Below are positions 27,471 to 39,330 of a stretch of 64,000 nucleotides of DNA, one piece after another. Position 1 is the stretch's first letter, and every line of letters starts with the position of its first letter. Both the position numbers and the translations under genes were made by a program. The notes under the pieces were generated by a model. The model had not been told where the DNA came from. It did no database searches and saw only the letters and a list, made by a program, of their open reading frames with translations. The stretch is from Comamonadaceae bacterium UBA4962 (lineage in GTDB: Bacteria; Pseudomonadota; Gammaproteobacteria; Burkholderiales; Burkholderiaceae_C). The DNA lies in assembly GCA_002397315.1 (NCBI GenBank), contig DHAE01000007.1, forward strand, positions 520,875-584,874, given 5' to 3'.

Positions 27471-28127
27471 CTATTTGCGCAGTCCCATGCCGACGAGAAA
27501 GGTTTCAGAGGACTTGTCGCGGGAGGCCTTGGGCTTCAGGGATTTGACCGTGCGGAAGCTCTCCTTGAAGAGTTGAACGAGCTGTGCATAGCCGCTGCCG
27601 TGGAAGAGTTTCACCACCAGCGCGCCGTCGGGCTTGAGGTGGTGCTGCGCGAAATCCACCGCGAGCTCGATCAGGTGGGCGATGCGCACCGCGTCCACCG
27701 ATTCCACGCCCGAGAGATTGGGCGCCATGTCGGACACTACCACGTCCACGGGCCGCCCCTGCACGGCCTCCTGCAGCCGCGCGAGCACGTCTTCCTCGCG
27801 GAAATCGCCCTGCAGGAACGTGACGCCCTCGATCGGCTCCATGGGCAGGATGTCGAGCGCGATCAATGTGCCATTGAGCTGGCCGGTGGCCGCACCGGCG
27901 GGTGCCATGCGCCGGCGCAGGTACTGGCTCCAGGCGCCGGGTGCGGAGCCGAGATCGACCACCACCTGCCCCGCCCGGATGAGCCCGAGGGTCTCGTCGA
28001 TTTCCTTGAGCTTGTAGGCGGCGCGTGCGCGGTAGCCCTCTTTCTGGGCGAGTTTGACGTAGGTGTCGTTGACGTGGTCATGCAGCCACGCCTTGTTCAC
28101 CTTCTTGCTTTTCGTGTTGGCTTTCAT
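27471..28127 (-). CDS. rlmE: 23S rRNA (uridine-2'-O)-methyltransferase RlmE
   Basis: RlmE (FtsJ/RrmJ) methylates the 2'-O of U2552 in 23S rRNA using SAM, late in 50S assembly. The 218-residue protein has the SAM-binding motif VVDLGSAPGAWSQYL, the catalytic Asp in VVSDMAPNLSG, and the Lys in VVKLFHGSG. Residues YRARAAYKLKEID near the N-terminus are typical. The start at 28127 (MKANTKSKK) fits the family; the upstream open frame is a shadow of yhbY. It diverges from yhbY by 21 bp. Confidence 0.97.
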   Translation of the reverse strand: MKANTKSKKVNKAWLHDHVNDTYVKLAQKEGYRARAAYKLKEIDETLGLIRAGQVVVDLGSAPGAWSQYLRRRMAPAGAATGQLNGTLIALDILPMEPIEGVTFLQGDFREEDVLARLQEAVQGRPVDVVVSDMAPNLSGVESVDAVRIAHLIELAVDFAQHHLKPDGALVVKLFHGSGYAQLVQLFKESFRTVKSLKPKASRDKSSETFLVGMGLRK

Positions 28128-28148
28128 CCTGCCTCGATAATACGGCCC

Positions 28149-28625
28149 ATGCCCCAAATCCAATTGACCCCCGCGGAGCGCCGGGAACACCGCGCCAACG
28201 CCCACCACCTGGACCCCGTGGTGATGATCGGAGGCGACGGCCTCACCGCAGCGGTCCAGAAAGAGGTCGACGCCGCGCTGTCGGCCCACGGCCTCATCAA
28301 GGTGCGCATTCTCGGCGACGACCGGGCTGCGCGCGACCAGATCTACCAGAAACTGGCCGACGAACTGGATGCCGCGCCCATCCAGCACATCGGCAAGCTC
28401 ATCGTGCTCTGGCGCCCCCCGGCGCAGAAGGCCAAGGCGGTCGACGAGGACCGCATGCCCGGCCCGCGCGACGTCAAGGTCCTGAAATTCAGCAAGCGCG
28501 GCGGCCAGCGCCCGGAAGTGAAGCAGCTGCGCGTGCTGGGCAACCAGCGCCTGACGCCCGGCGGCCAGATCAAGCGGGCGAAGAAGCCCAAACAGACGTC
28601 GGTAAAGAAGCGCCAAGCCGACTGA
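28149..28625 (+). CDS. yhbY: YhbY-family RNA-binding protein (CRM domain)
   Basis: This 158-residue protein has an N-terminal CRM/KH-like domain of about 95 residues, as in YhbY, which binds pre-50S particles. Recognisable segments are LTPAERREHRANAHHLDPVVMIG, GLTAAVQKEVDAALSAHGLIKVRI and IGKLIVLWRP. The family protein in E. coli is only about 97 residues; the extra C-terminal 55 residues are basic (GGQIKRAKKPKQTSVKKRQ) and may bind RNA. It is divergent from rlmE. Confidence 0.92.
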   Translation: MPQIQLTPAERREHRANAHHLDPVVMIGGDGLTAAVQKEVDAALSAHGLIKVRILGDDRAARDQIYQKLADELDAAPIQHIGKLIVLWRPPAQKAKAVDEDRMPGPRDVKVLKFSKRGGQRPEVKQLRVLGNQRLTPGGQIKRAKKPKQTSVKKRQAD

Positions 28626-28631
28626 TGCGAC

Positions 28632-28760
28632 GACACCCCCCTGAGCGGCTTCGCCGCTTCCCCCCGCTCTCGCCGTGCTGCGCACGGCGGGCAGGAGGAC
28701 GACGCCAGCGGCCGGGCGAAGCCCGTTCCGCGGCGTCTGCTGGCATGGCCTGCTCCGCGG
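28632..28760. repeat. GC-rich dispersed intergenic repeat, copy A
   Basis: Immediately after yhbY lies CCCCCTGAGCGGCTTCGCCG, a run of C, a hairpin-forming CTCTCGCCGTGCTGCGCACGG-type segment and GACGACGCCAGCGG. The same order of blocks occurs after mmsA (copy B, about 40859-40975). It looks like a small non-coding repeat family; boundaries are approximate. Confidence 0.6.
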
Positions 28761-28829
28761 CCACCAGTCGGGTGACGCCGCGCCGGCTTCTATCCTTGTC
28801 GGTAGCGCGCAACGCTATGAATCACTGAG

Positions 28830-29591
28830 ATGGGCCCCAAAGTCGAACCTCCCATGCAGGAATCCCCGCAGCGCCACGTGCTGTGCATGAAGTGGGGCAC
28901 GAAGTACGGCCCGGAGTACGTCAACCGCCTCTACGCCATGGTGCGGCGGCACCTGACGGGCGCGTTCCGCTTCGTGTGCCTCACGGACGACGCGCGCGGC
29001 ATCCGCGACGAGGTGGAGTGCTTTCCGATCCCGGCGCTGGAACTGCCCGAAGGCATTCCCGAGCGCGGATGGACCAAGCTCGCCACCTTCCATCCCGATC
29101 TGTACGGGCTGCGTGGGCCGGCGCTGTTCCTGGACGTGGACGTGGTCGTTGTCGGTCCGCTGGACGACTTCTTCACGCAGCCGGGCGAGTTCGTGATCAT
29201 CCATGACTACAAGCGGCCCTGGCGGGTCACCGGCAATTCGTCGGTCTACCGCTTCGAGATCGGCGCGCACCCGGACGTGCTGGCCTACTTCCGCGGCCAC
29301 TTCGATGCGATCCGCTCGAAGTTCCGCAACGAGCAGGCCTACCTGTCCGACTTTCTGCACCGGCAGGGCAAGCTGAGCTACTGGCCCGCGCCGTGGTGCC
29401 CGAGCTTCAAGTACCACAGCATCCCGCGCTGGCCGACCAACTACTGGCGGCCGCCCGCGGTCCCGCCGGGAGCGCGCATCGTGATCTTCCACGGGGAATG
29501 CAATCCGCCCGACGCGCTGGCGGGACGGCGCAACCGGCGCCTGCGCCACATCGAGCCCACGCCGTGGGTGGCTGAGCACTGGCGCGAGTGA
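28830..29591 (+). CDS. Putative glycosyltransferase (GT-A fold, GT8-like)
   Basis: This 253-residue cytoplasmic protein is probably a nucleotide-sugar glycosyltransferase. It has an N-terminal Rossmann-like strand (VLCMKWGTKYGPEYVNRLYAM), a helix-strand FRFVCLTDD, and the metal-binding DxD in ALFLDVDVVVVGPLDDF (Asp-Val-Asp). An acceptor region contains NSSVYRFEIG and a late FHGECNPPDA, where the His may bind the diphosphate as in GT8 and related families. The start may instead be ATG 28854 (MQESPQRHV). No other cell-surface gene is next to it, so acceptor and product are unknown. Confidence 0.7.
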   Translation: MGPKVEPPMQESPQRHVLCMKWGTKYGPEYVNRLYAMVRRHLTGAFRFVCLTDDARGIRDEVECFPIPALELPEGIPERGWTKLATFHPDLYGLRGPALFLDVDVVVVGPLDDFFTQPGEFVIIHDYKRPWRVTGNSSVYRFEIGAHPDVLAYFRGHFDAIRSKFRNEQAYLSDFLHRQGKLSYWPAPWCPSFKYHSIPRWPTNYWRPPAVPPGARIVIFHGECNPPDALAGRRNRRLRHIEPTPWVAEHWRE

Positions 29592-29651
29592 CTGGCGGCA
29601 TGCGGCCAACCCGGCCGCCGTACCTGGGCGCTGTCGGCTGACCGCCCGCGG

Positions 29652-30065
29652 CTAGCGCGCCGGCCCCGCCACCCGCAGCAGCACCCGCAGCGCGCAGATC
29701 CACTGCACGGCATACATCGCGGTGCCCGCGCTGTGCCAGAGGCGCAGATCGGTGCGCGCCACGATGCGCGGCGCCACGCCGAATTGCACCAGCAGGGCCA
29801 GCAGCATGCCGCCGATGATCCAGGGCATGGCGTCGCGCGCCCAGGGCTCCTGCGGTGCGTCGCCCCGGCGCATGGAAGCCAGCAGCAGGGCCAGGCCGCA
29901 GCCGGCGGAGACGAAGGTCTGGGCCTCGAACAGGCGCGCCGCCAGGGTGCCGGCCATGGCCGGCGTGGGCAGGTGCTTGAAGAGCATCGGCACGGCCAGG
30001 AAGCCGATCGCGGACAGGCTGCCCCACCAGAGGGCGGCCAGCAGGACGGGAAGACGTTGGCGCAT
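29652..30065 (-). CDS. DUF4149 membrane protein
   Basis: This 137-residue protein has four hydrophobic helices (about 5-28, 47-63, 80-100, 113-133). The N-terminal pattern ALWWGSLSAIGFLAVPMLF and KHLPTPAMAGTLAARLFEAQ matches the small DUF4149 membrane family common in Burkholderiales. Function is unknown. It lies 47 bp downstream of greA in the same direction, a frequent neighbour pair. Confidence 0.8.
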   Translation of the reverse strand: MRQRLPVLLAALWWGSLSAIGFLAVPMLFKHLPTPAMAGTLAARLFEAQTFVSAGCGLALLLASMRRGDAPQEPWARDAMPWIIGGMLLALLVQFGVAPRIVARTDLRLWHSAGTAMYAVQWICALRVLLRVAGPAR

Positions 30066-30112
30066 CGCGGGCTCCTGGGGTTTCCGGTCTTCTTGCCGAA
30101 GCAGCGGCCGGA

Positions 30113-30589
30113 TCAGAGGTAGCGGACGCCCACGACCTCGTAGCGGCGCAGGCCGCCGGGGGCCTGCACCTCGGCCGTATCGCCCTCTTCCTTGCCGATG
30201 AGCGCGCGCGCGATCGGGCTCGACACGTTGATCAGGCCCTGCTTGAGGTCCGCCTCGTCTTCGCCGACGATCTGGTAGGTCACGCGGTCGCCGGATTCCT
30301 CGTCCTCGAGGTCCACCGTGGCGCCGAACACGACCTTGCCGCCCGCGTCGAGCTGCGAGGGATCGATCACCTGCGCGGCGGACAGCTTGCCTTCCACTTC
30401 CTGGATGCGGCCTTCGATGAAGCCCTGGCGGTCCTTGGCGGCTTCGTACTCGGCGTTTTCGCTCAGATCGCCCTGGGCGCGGGCCTCGGCGATGGCATTG
30501 ATGACGGAGGGCCGCTCGACGGTCTTCAGGCGGTGCAGCTCTTCCTTGAGCTTTTCCGCGCCGCGCTTGGTGAGGGGGATGGTGGCCAT
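30113..30589 (-). CDS. greA: Transcription elongation factor GreA
   Basis: This 158-residue factor rescues backtracked RNA polymerase by stimulating transcript cleavage. The N-terminal coiled coil holds the acidic tip (GDLSENAEYEAAKDRQGF, residues about 41-58). The C-terminal FKBP-like domain contains TYQIVGEDEAD and SPIARALIGKEEGD. The start MATIPLTKRGAEKL at 30589 is the family start. It is downstream of carAB on the same strand but separated by a terminator. Confidence 0.97.
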   Translation of the reverse strand: MATIPLTKRGAEKLKEELHRLKTVERPSVINAIAEARAQGDLSENAEYEAAKDRQGFIEGRIQEVEGKLSAAQVIDPSQLDAGGKVVFGATVDLEDEESGDRVTYQIVGEDEADLKQGLINVSSPIARALIGKEEGDTAEVQAPGGLRRYEVVGVRYL

Positions 30590-30676
30590 TGAATCAGTCT
30601 CCACGTTCAACTCATGCCGCGCCCAGGGGCGCGGCCTACCGGCGCCGGAACTCCGAGAGTGTCTCGGCGGCGCCCC

Positions 30677-30709
30677 AAAAGCAAACCGCCGCGCGTTGCC
30701 GCGCGGCGG
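30677..30709 (-). terminator. Terminator after carB
   Basis: CCGCCGCGCG and CGCGCGGCGG (30686-30695, 30700-30709) form a perfect 10-bp stem with a 4-nt loop. On the minus strand it is followed by TTTGCTTTT, consistent with rho-independent termination of carAB. Confidence 0.75.
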
Positions 30710-30809
30710 TCTCGGTCTGTGTCACCGGCAAATTATGCCGGTTTTTACCGCCCTTCCCTATCCGTCCGCCATCCCGCGAGGGACAGCCGGCGGGCGGAAG
30801 GCGGCGGCG

Positions 30810-34062
<3,253 letters not shown>

Positions 34063-34070
<8 letters not shown>

Positions 34071-35247
34071 TCTTGTTCTCCGTCTTGTGCTTTTCCATCA
34101 GCGCCGTGAAGCGGTCGAACAGATAGGCGATGTCGTGCGGGCCGGGCGATGCCTCGGGGTGGCCCTGGAAGCAGAACGCGGGCTTGGATGTGTGCTCCAG
34201 GCCCTGCAGCGTGCCGTCGAACAGGCTCACGTGGGTGGCGCGCAGGCTGGCGGGCAGCGAATCGGCCTCCACGGCGAAGCCGTGGTTCTGGCTGGTGATG
34301 CTCACGCGGCCGTCGTCCAGGTCCTTCACGGGATGGTTCGCGCCGTGGTGGCTGTTGTCCATCTTGAAGGTCCTGGCGCCGCAGGCCAGCGCCATGATCT
34401 GGTGGCCCAGGCAGATGCCGAACAGCGGCACGCCCGCGTCGATGACGCGGCGCGTGGCCTCGATGGCGTAGTCGCAGGGCGCCGGGTCGCCGGGGCCGTT
34501 GGAGAGGAACACGCCGTCGGGGTTCATCGCCAGCACCTCGGCCACGGGCATCGTGGCCGGCACCACCGTGAGCTTGCAGCCGCGCTCGGCCAGCATGCGC
34601 AGGATGTTCTTCTTCACGCCGTAGTCGTAGGCCACGACGTGGAAGCGCGGTGCCGACTGGGTGCCGTAGCCTTCGCCCAGCGTCCATTCGGTCTGGTCCC
34701 AGGAATAGGCGCTCTGCGTGCTCACCACCTTGGCGAGGTCCAGGCCCTTCATGCTGGGCGCGGCCTTGGCGGCGGCCAGGGCTTCGTCGATGCGCGCCTG
34801 CGTGACGGATTCGCCGACGCCCAAGCCGAGGATGGCGCCGTTCTGCGCGCCCTTGTCGCGCAGCAGGCGCGTCAGCTTGCGGGTGTCGATGTCGGCGATG
34901 GCCACGGTGTTGCCGCGCACGAGGTACTGCGAGAGCGTCTCGGTGCTGCGGAAGTTGCTGGCCAGGAGGGGCAGGTCCTTGATGATCAGACCTGCGGCAT
35001 GGATCTTGTCGGCCTCGACATCCTCGGAGTTGACGCCGTAATTGCCGATGTGCGGATACGTCAGCGTGACGATCTGCTGGCAATAGCTGGGGTCCGTGAG
35101 GATTTCCTGGTAGCCGGTGATGGCGGTGTTGAACACCACTTCACCGACCGTGGTGCCGGCGGCACCGATCGAGCGACCAATAAAGACCGTGCCGTCTGCG
35201 AGCGCCAGAATGGCGGGCGGGAAGGTTCCCTTGAGAGACAAAAGCAC
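34063..35247 (-). CDS. carA: Carbamoyl-phosphate synthase small subunit
   Basis: CarA is the glutamine amidotransferase subunit that feeds ammonia to CarB. The 394-residue protein has the N-terminal domain (LALADGTVFIGRSIGA) and a class I GATase domain with nucleophile Cys in LFGICLGHQIMALACG. The His-Glu pair lies in FCFQGHPEASPGP. It is upstream of carB with an 8-bp overlap. ATTGTA at 35366-35371 (TACAAT on the minus strand) may be its -10. Confidence 0.98.
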
Positions 35248-35420
35248 TGGGTTCTCCGGATGGTTACGGGTCGCCCGGAGCCTCCCGGCGAGAAACCTGG
35301 GAAGCTGCTTTTATGGAAGGATTGCTTTGGTTGCGGCCGGGCGACGTTTTTGCGGGAAAGCCTCCAATTGTAGCCTCACCCGCATGCCGCCGGTGCCCCG
35401 CCGGCATTCACCCGACCCGC

Positions 35421-36005
35421 TCAGAGGGTGTTGCGCGGGCGCTGGGACATCTGGGCGAAGGCGGTGGTGAGGGCGCTCAACTCGCCCGCCCCCACGCTGC
35501 CGTCGGCATTGCCCGCGGCGCCCCGGTCCACGAGCCGCAGCAGCGATTGCGCGAACTCTCCACCGCTCTGCGGGCCGGTCGTCTGTGCGAGGCCCTGCAG
35601 GAATTCGTCGCGCGTGATGGTGCCGTCCTTGTCCGCATCGAAGCCGGCCGTGAGCTGTTCCTTCTGCGCATCCGTGGCACCGAAGCGCGTGAGCAGCGCC
35701 TGGAAGTCCTCTTTCGGCACCGGCTTGTTGGCGGACAGGGCCTGCAGGGCGCCGCCGGCCGCGCCACCCGCACCCAGGAGGCCGACACGGGTTTCGCCCA
35801 CGGTGCCGGAAGAGGCAAGCACACCCTGCCCCGCCAGGCGCGCGAGGCCGCCGGCGTCCTGGCTGAGCGTGACGATGGCGGAGGGATCGGGGGCGGACGG
35901 TGCATCGCCGCCCTGCCGCGCCGTGCCGGCCGAAGCCTTGGAGGACGACGCCGCGTTGAACAGCATGGACGCGACGGACGCGAGACCGGAAACGATGGGG
36001 GACAT
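35421..36005 (-). CDS. EF-hand domain protein, function unknown
   Basis: This 194-residue protein has an Ala/Ser-rich first half and a calmodulin-like second half. It has a canonical EF-hand calcium loop, DADKDGTITRDEF (about residues 120-132), preceded by helix DFQALLTRFGATDAQKEQL. A second, degenerate loop is GNADGSVGAGEL (about 164-175), lacking the first acidic ligand at the normal spacing. No signal peptide or lipobox is convincing, although MSPIVSGLASVASMLF is hydrophobic. The start at 36005 was chosen over an upstream Arg/Pro-rich extension. It may act as a calcium sensor or structural protein; this is inference. Confidence 0.75.
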   Translation of the reverse strand: MSPIVSGLASVASMLFNAASSSKASAGTARQGGDAPSAPDPSAIVTLSQDAGGLARLAGQGVLASSGTVGETRVGLLGAGGAAGGALQALSANKPVPKEDFQALLTRFGATDAQKEQLTAGFDADKDGTITRDEFLQGLAQTTGPQSGGEFAQSLLRLVDRGAAGNADGSVGAGELSALTTAFAQMSQRPRNTL

Positions 36006-36243
36006 GGCCGCTGGCTCCTTGTGGAAGGGCTCCGCGCGCCCCGGGCACCCTGCCCGGCGCGCAGCCACGGGCGCCCAGCGCAAGGGTACGCGGCCGGGTG
36101 GCGGCCGATCGCTGGAAGAAGGCGGCAAGCGCCCCGCTTTTCTTGCCGCAGTGGCGCATCAGCCGACCGGCCCGGCCCCTTCGCGGCGCTGCCCTGCGCT
36201 GCGCTCAGGTGCGCGAGGCGGTGAGATCAGTGACCGCGGCCCT

Positions 36244-37719
36244 TCAGCGGCTGGTGCCCGGACCGGGCACCGCGCCCGGAGCCATCCCGCCGCCGGCCAC
36301 CGCCGCGTCCGCCTGCAGCGACCGGGGGCGCATCAGCCCGTAGGCCGCAGCGAGCAGCGCGAACCACAGCGGCGTCGCGATCAGGGCCTGGCGCGTATCG
36401 GCTTCCAGTGCCAGCAGCCCCAGGATGAACGCGAAGAACGCCAAGCAGACGCCGCACATCGCCACGCCACCGGGCATGCGGTAGATGGAGGCCGCATGCC
36501 GCTCGGGGCGCTGGCGGCGGTAGGCGATGTACGACAGCAGGATCATCGACCACGTGAACATGAAGAGGATCGCCGAGACGGTGGTGACCAGCGTGAAGGC
36601 CTCCACCAGATCCGGGATGATCCACATCAGCACGGCGCCGGCCAGCAGGCAGGTGCACGAGAACAGCAGTCCGCGCGAGGGCACCTTCTGGCGGGACAGC
36701 TTCTGGAAGGCGCCGGGCGCATCCCCTTTGATCGCCAGGCCGTAGAGCATGCGGCTGGTGGAGAACACGCCGCTGTTGGCCGACGAGGCCGCGGAGGTCA
36801 GCACCACGAAGTTGATCACGCCCGCGGCGGCCGGCAGCCCTGCCAGCACGAACAGCTCGACGAACGGACTCTTGCCCGGCACCACCTCGCGCCAGGGGGT
36901 CACGGCCATGATCGCGATCAGGGCGAGCACGTAGAAGATGATGATCCGGATGGGAATGGAGTTGATGGCGCGCGGCAGACTGCGCTCCGGATCCTTCGCT
37001 TCCGCGGCGGTGGTGCCCACGAGTTCGATGCCCGAGAACGCGAACACCGCGATCTGGAAACCCGCGAAGAAGCCCATGAGCCCGTGCGGGAACATGCCGC
37101 CGTCGTTCCAGAGGTGGCGCAGGCTGGCCTCATGGCCGGCGGGTGAGACGAAGTGGGTGGCGACCATGTAGAGGCCGGTGCCCACCAAGGCCACGATGGC
37201 GACGATCTTGATCATGGCGAACCAGAACTCGATTTCGCCGAAGAGCTTCACGGTGAGCAGGTTCAGCGACAGCAGCAGGCCGACGCAGGCGAGCGCGGGC
37301 GCCCACTGCGGCAGTTGCGGGAACCAGAACTGGCTGTAGGCCGAAATGGCGATCACGTCGGCGATGCCGGTGACGATCCAGCAGAACCAGTACGTCCAGC
37401 CCGTGAAGAAACCGGCCCATGGCCCGAGCAGGTCCGCCGAGAAGTCGAGGAAGGATTTGTAGCGCAGGTCGGAGAGCAGCAGCTCGCCCATCGCGCGCAT
37501 CACGAAGAACAGCACGAAACCGATCACCATGTAGACGAACACGATGGACGGGCCGGCAAGGCTGATCGTCTTGCCCGAGCCCATGAAGAGCCCGGTGCCG
37601 ATCGCGCCGCCGATGGCGATCAGCTGGATATGGCGGTTGGTGAGGGTGCGCTGCAGATGTTCGCTCTCGTGCGCGGGGCCGGAGGGGCCCTGGGCCGGCG
37701 GCGTGGCCTGACGGGTCAT
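36244..37719 (-). CDS. cycA: CycA-like D-serine/D-alanine/glycine permease
   Basis: This 491-residue member of the AAT family within the APC superfamily has twelve predicted helices. It is close to E. coli CycA along its whole length: NLTNRHIQLIAIGGAIGTGL-like N-terminus (here TLTNRHIQLIAIGGAIGT), LGPWAGFFTGWTYWFCWIV, EIEFWFAMIKIVAIVAL, and SAASSANSGVFSTSRMLYGL. It should import D-alanine, D-serine and glycine by proton symport. The C-terminal 25 residues are Gly/Pro-rich. GGAG lies 8 nt before the start, inside a long pyrimidine-rich leader. Confidence 0.9.
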   Translation of the reverse strand: MTRQATPPAQGPSGPAHESEHLQRTLTNRHIQLIAIGGAIGTGLFMGSGKTISLAGPSIVFVYMVIGFVLFFVMRAMGELLLSDLRYKSFLDFSADLLGPWAGFFTGWTYWFCWIVTGIADVIAISAYSQFWFPQLPQWAPALACVGLLLSLNLLTVKLFGEIEFWFAMIKIVAIVALVGTGLYMVATHFVSPAGHEASLRHLWNDGGMFPHGLMGFFAGFQIAVFAFSGIELVGTTAAEAKDPERSLPRAINSIPIRIIIFYVLALIAIMAVTPWREVVPGKSPFVELFVLAGLPAAAGVINFVVLTSAASSANSGVFSTSRMLYGLAIKGDAPGAFQKLSRQKVPSRGLLFSCTCLLAGAVLMWIIPDLVEAFTLVTTVSAILFMFTWSMILLSYIAYRRQRPERHAASIYRMPGGVAMCGVCLAFFAFILGLLALEADTRQALIATPLWFALLAAAYGLMRPRSLQADAAVAGGGMAPGAVPGPGTSR

Positions 37720-38278
37720 TCAGGAAACTCCAAGGGAAAAGAAAACAGGGGGAAAAGGAAAAGCAAAGGAAGGGGTGTGGAAGGTCATCGAAGGAACGAG
37801 GACCGCCATGACCCCCTGGAAGGGTGGTACGTGGCGGCCCTGCCAGTACCGCCGGGCGCAGGGCCAGGGTACGGGACGGGGTGCCGGGGATGGCGCCCCG
37901 GGCTGCGACGCCTGCCGCAACCCGCGCGAGGCCGGCATCTTAGGGCCTTTGAACCGCCTCCCATGGGTGGCGGCCCGTAGACCGGCGCCTGCATTGCACT
38001 CTGGATCGGTACGGCAGCGCCCGTGTGGCGGCGCCCTGCGCGCCCTGCGCCTCACCAATGGCGGACCATGCCTGCGGGCATCTGCCGCGTTCTCCCTCGG
38101 GATGGCCATGCCTTCGTTTGCGGCCATGGCTGTGTCCCGCCCTTCCTCGTTGTCGTTGGAGGCCCGATGATGGCACGCCCCCGGACCTGGTCCCAGCCTC
38201 GGACAGGCATGCAATCCATTAACGTTTCTTTGGCAACGGGCCCGCTGCACTACCCAAGCGCAATGCGCCGGGTCGGCC
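37720..38278. other. Non-coding gap upstream of cycA
   Basis: About 560 bp lie between cycA and the LysR gene, both leftward. Next to cycA is an uninterrupted purine tract on the plus strand (about 37731-37785), giving a C/U-rich cycA leader. Beyond it are GC-rich imperfect palindromes such as GCCGGGT/ACCCGGC near 38262-38283. A 176-codon open frame on the minus strand is Arg/Pro-rich with no recognisable domain and is probably not a gene. I looked for a glycine riboswitch and did not find its core. Confidence 0.5.
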
Positions 38279-39166
38279 TCAACCCGGCATGAGCCGGGCC
38301 GCTTCCTGCTGCCCCACCTCCTTCAGGAAGCCCCAGACCGCCTGGGTGCGGGCCTGGTACTTCGCCTCCGCCGGCATGCTCATCCAGAACGTGCGGGTGA
38401 AGCGCGCCTCGCCTTCGAGCACACGCGCGAGCAAGGGATCGCGGTCTGCCAGGAACGCCGGCAGCACCGCGAGTCCCGCTCCGGCGCGCACGGCCTCGTA
38501 TTGGGCCGTCACGCTGGTGCTGCGGAACGCGAAGCGCTCGGGCGGCACCAACTGGTCGAGGAACTGCAGCTCCTTGGTGAACAGCAGATCGTCCACGTAG
38601 CTGACGAAGGCATGGTGGCGCAGGTCCTCGCGGCGCGCTACCTGGGGCCGGCTCGCGAGGTACTCGCGTTGGCCGTACAGGTGCAGCGAGTAGTCCGCGA
38701 GTTTCGAGACGATGACGGCGCCGCGGGTGGGCCGCTCCAGCGAGATGACGATGTCGGCCTCGCGCCGGGACAGGTGCAGCATGCGGGGCAGCGCGAGCAG
38801 ATCGATGCTCAGGTGCGGATACTGCAGGGTCAGTCGGGCCAGGTGCGGCGCGAGCACCTGCGTGCCGAAGCCTTCCGTGGCGCCGACGCGTACCAGGCCC
38901 ACGGGGCCGATGCCGCTGGGCCGCACGCGCTCCACGCCGAGTACGGCCGTCTCCATCGCCTCGACGGCGGGCAGCAGGTGGCGGCCGGCCTCGGTCAGGC
39001 GGTGCCCGCCGGCCTCGCGGGCGAACAGCGATTCGCCCATCTGCTTTTCGAGGGCCTGGATGCGGCGGGCGACGGTGGTGTGCTCGACACCCGTGCGCCG
39101 CGCGGCGGCGGCCAGCGTGCCGGTGCGGGCCAGTTCCAGAAAATAACGGAGGTTCTCCCAATCCAT
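38279..39166 (-). CDS. LysR-family transcriptional regulator
   Basis: This 295-residue regulator has an N-terminal winged helix-turn-helix (MDWENLRYFLELARTGTLAA, TGVEHTTVARRIQALEKQMG) and a C-terminal substrate-binding domain (from about residue 90, VGLVRVGATEGFGTQ). It is divergent from mmsA by 164 bp and probably controls the valine-degradation genes to its right, sensing a catabolic intermediate. The family assignment is certain; target and ligand are inferred from position. Confidence 0.92.
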   Translation of the reverse strand: MDWENLRYFLELARTGTLAAAARRTGVEHTTVARRIQALEKQMGESLFAREAGGHRLTEAGRHLLPAVEAMETAVLGVERVRPSGIGPVGLVRVGATEGFGTQVLAPHLARLTLQYPHLSIDLLALPRMLHLSRREADIVISLERPTRGAVIVSKLADYSLHLYGQREYLASRPQVARREDLRHHAFVSYVDDLLFTKELQFLDQLVPPERFAFRSTSVTAQYEAVRAGAGLAVLPAFLADRDPLLARVLEGEARFTRTFWMSMPAEAKYQARTQAVWGFLKEVGQQEAARLMPG

Positions 39167-39204
39167 CGTGAGCGCTCAAGTCTGCGGGGTGGCGATTGTG
39201 TTGT

Positions 39205-39258
39205 GCAAATTCGCAAAGCGCACGTGCGATTTTCCTCTATTGATCTAGCAATTTCGCA
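39205..39258. promoter_or_regulatory. Repeated LysR-type sites between regulator and mmsA
   Basis: GCAAATTCGCA (39205-39215) and GCAATTTCGCA (39248-39258) differ at one position and lie 43 bp apart in the divergent promoter region. Each is a partly symmetric TGC/GCA-type element, as expected for LysR-family binding. Assignment to this regulator is inference. Confidence 0.5.
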
Positions 39259-39330
39259 CGGATAGCATGTGCCGGCCTGTCGGCTCCACGCCGGCCTACC
39301 GAGATTCCATCCCAGACAGGAGACAAGCGC

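Noticed and set aside
37780..38240. Glycine riboswitch upstream of cycA
   Set aside because: Looked for the GGAGAG and CCGAAGGGGCAA-type core on both strands; only a weak GGGAGAACGCGGC resemblance, without the rest.
37720..38250. 176-codon minus-strand open frame upstream of cycA
   Set aside because: Arg/Pro/Gly-rich, no domain, ends directly at cycA; more likely leader DNA.
39316..39330. Shared AGGAGACA leader before mmsA and mmsB as a special coupling signal
   Set aside because: Very similar AGGAGACA sites precede both Bug genes, so it is a common ribosome site in this genome.
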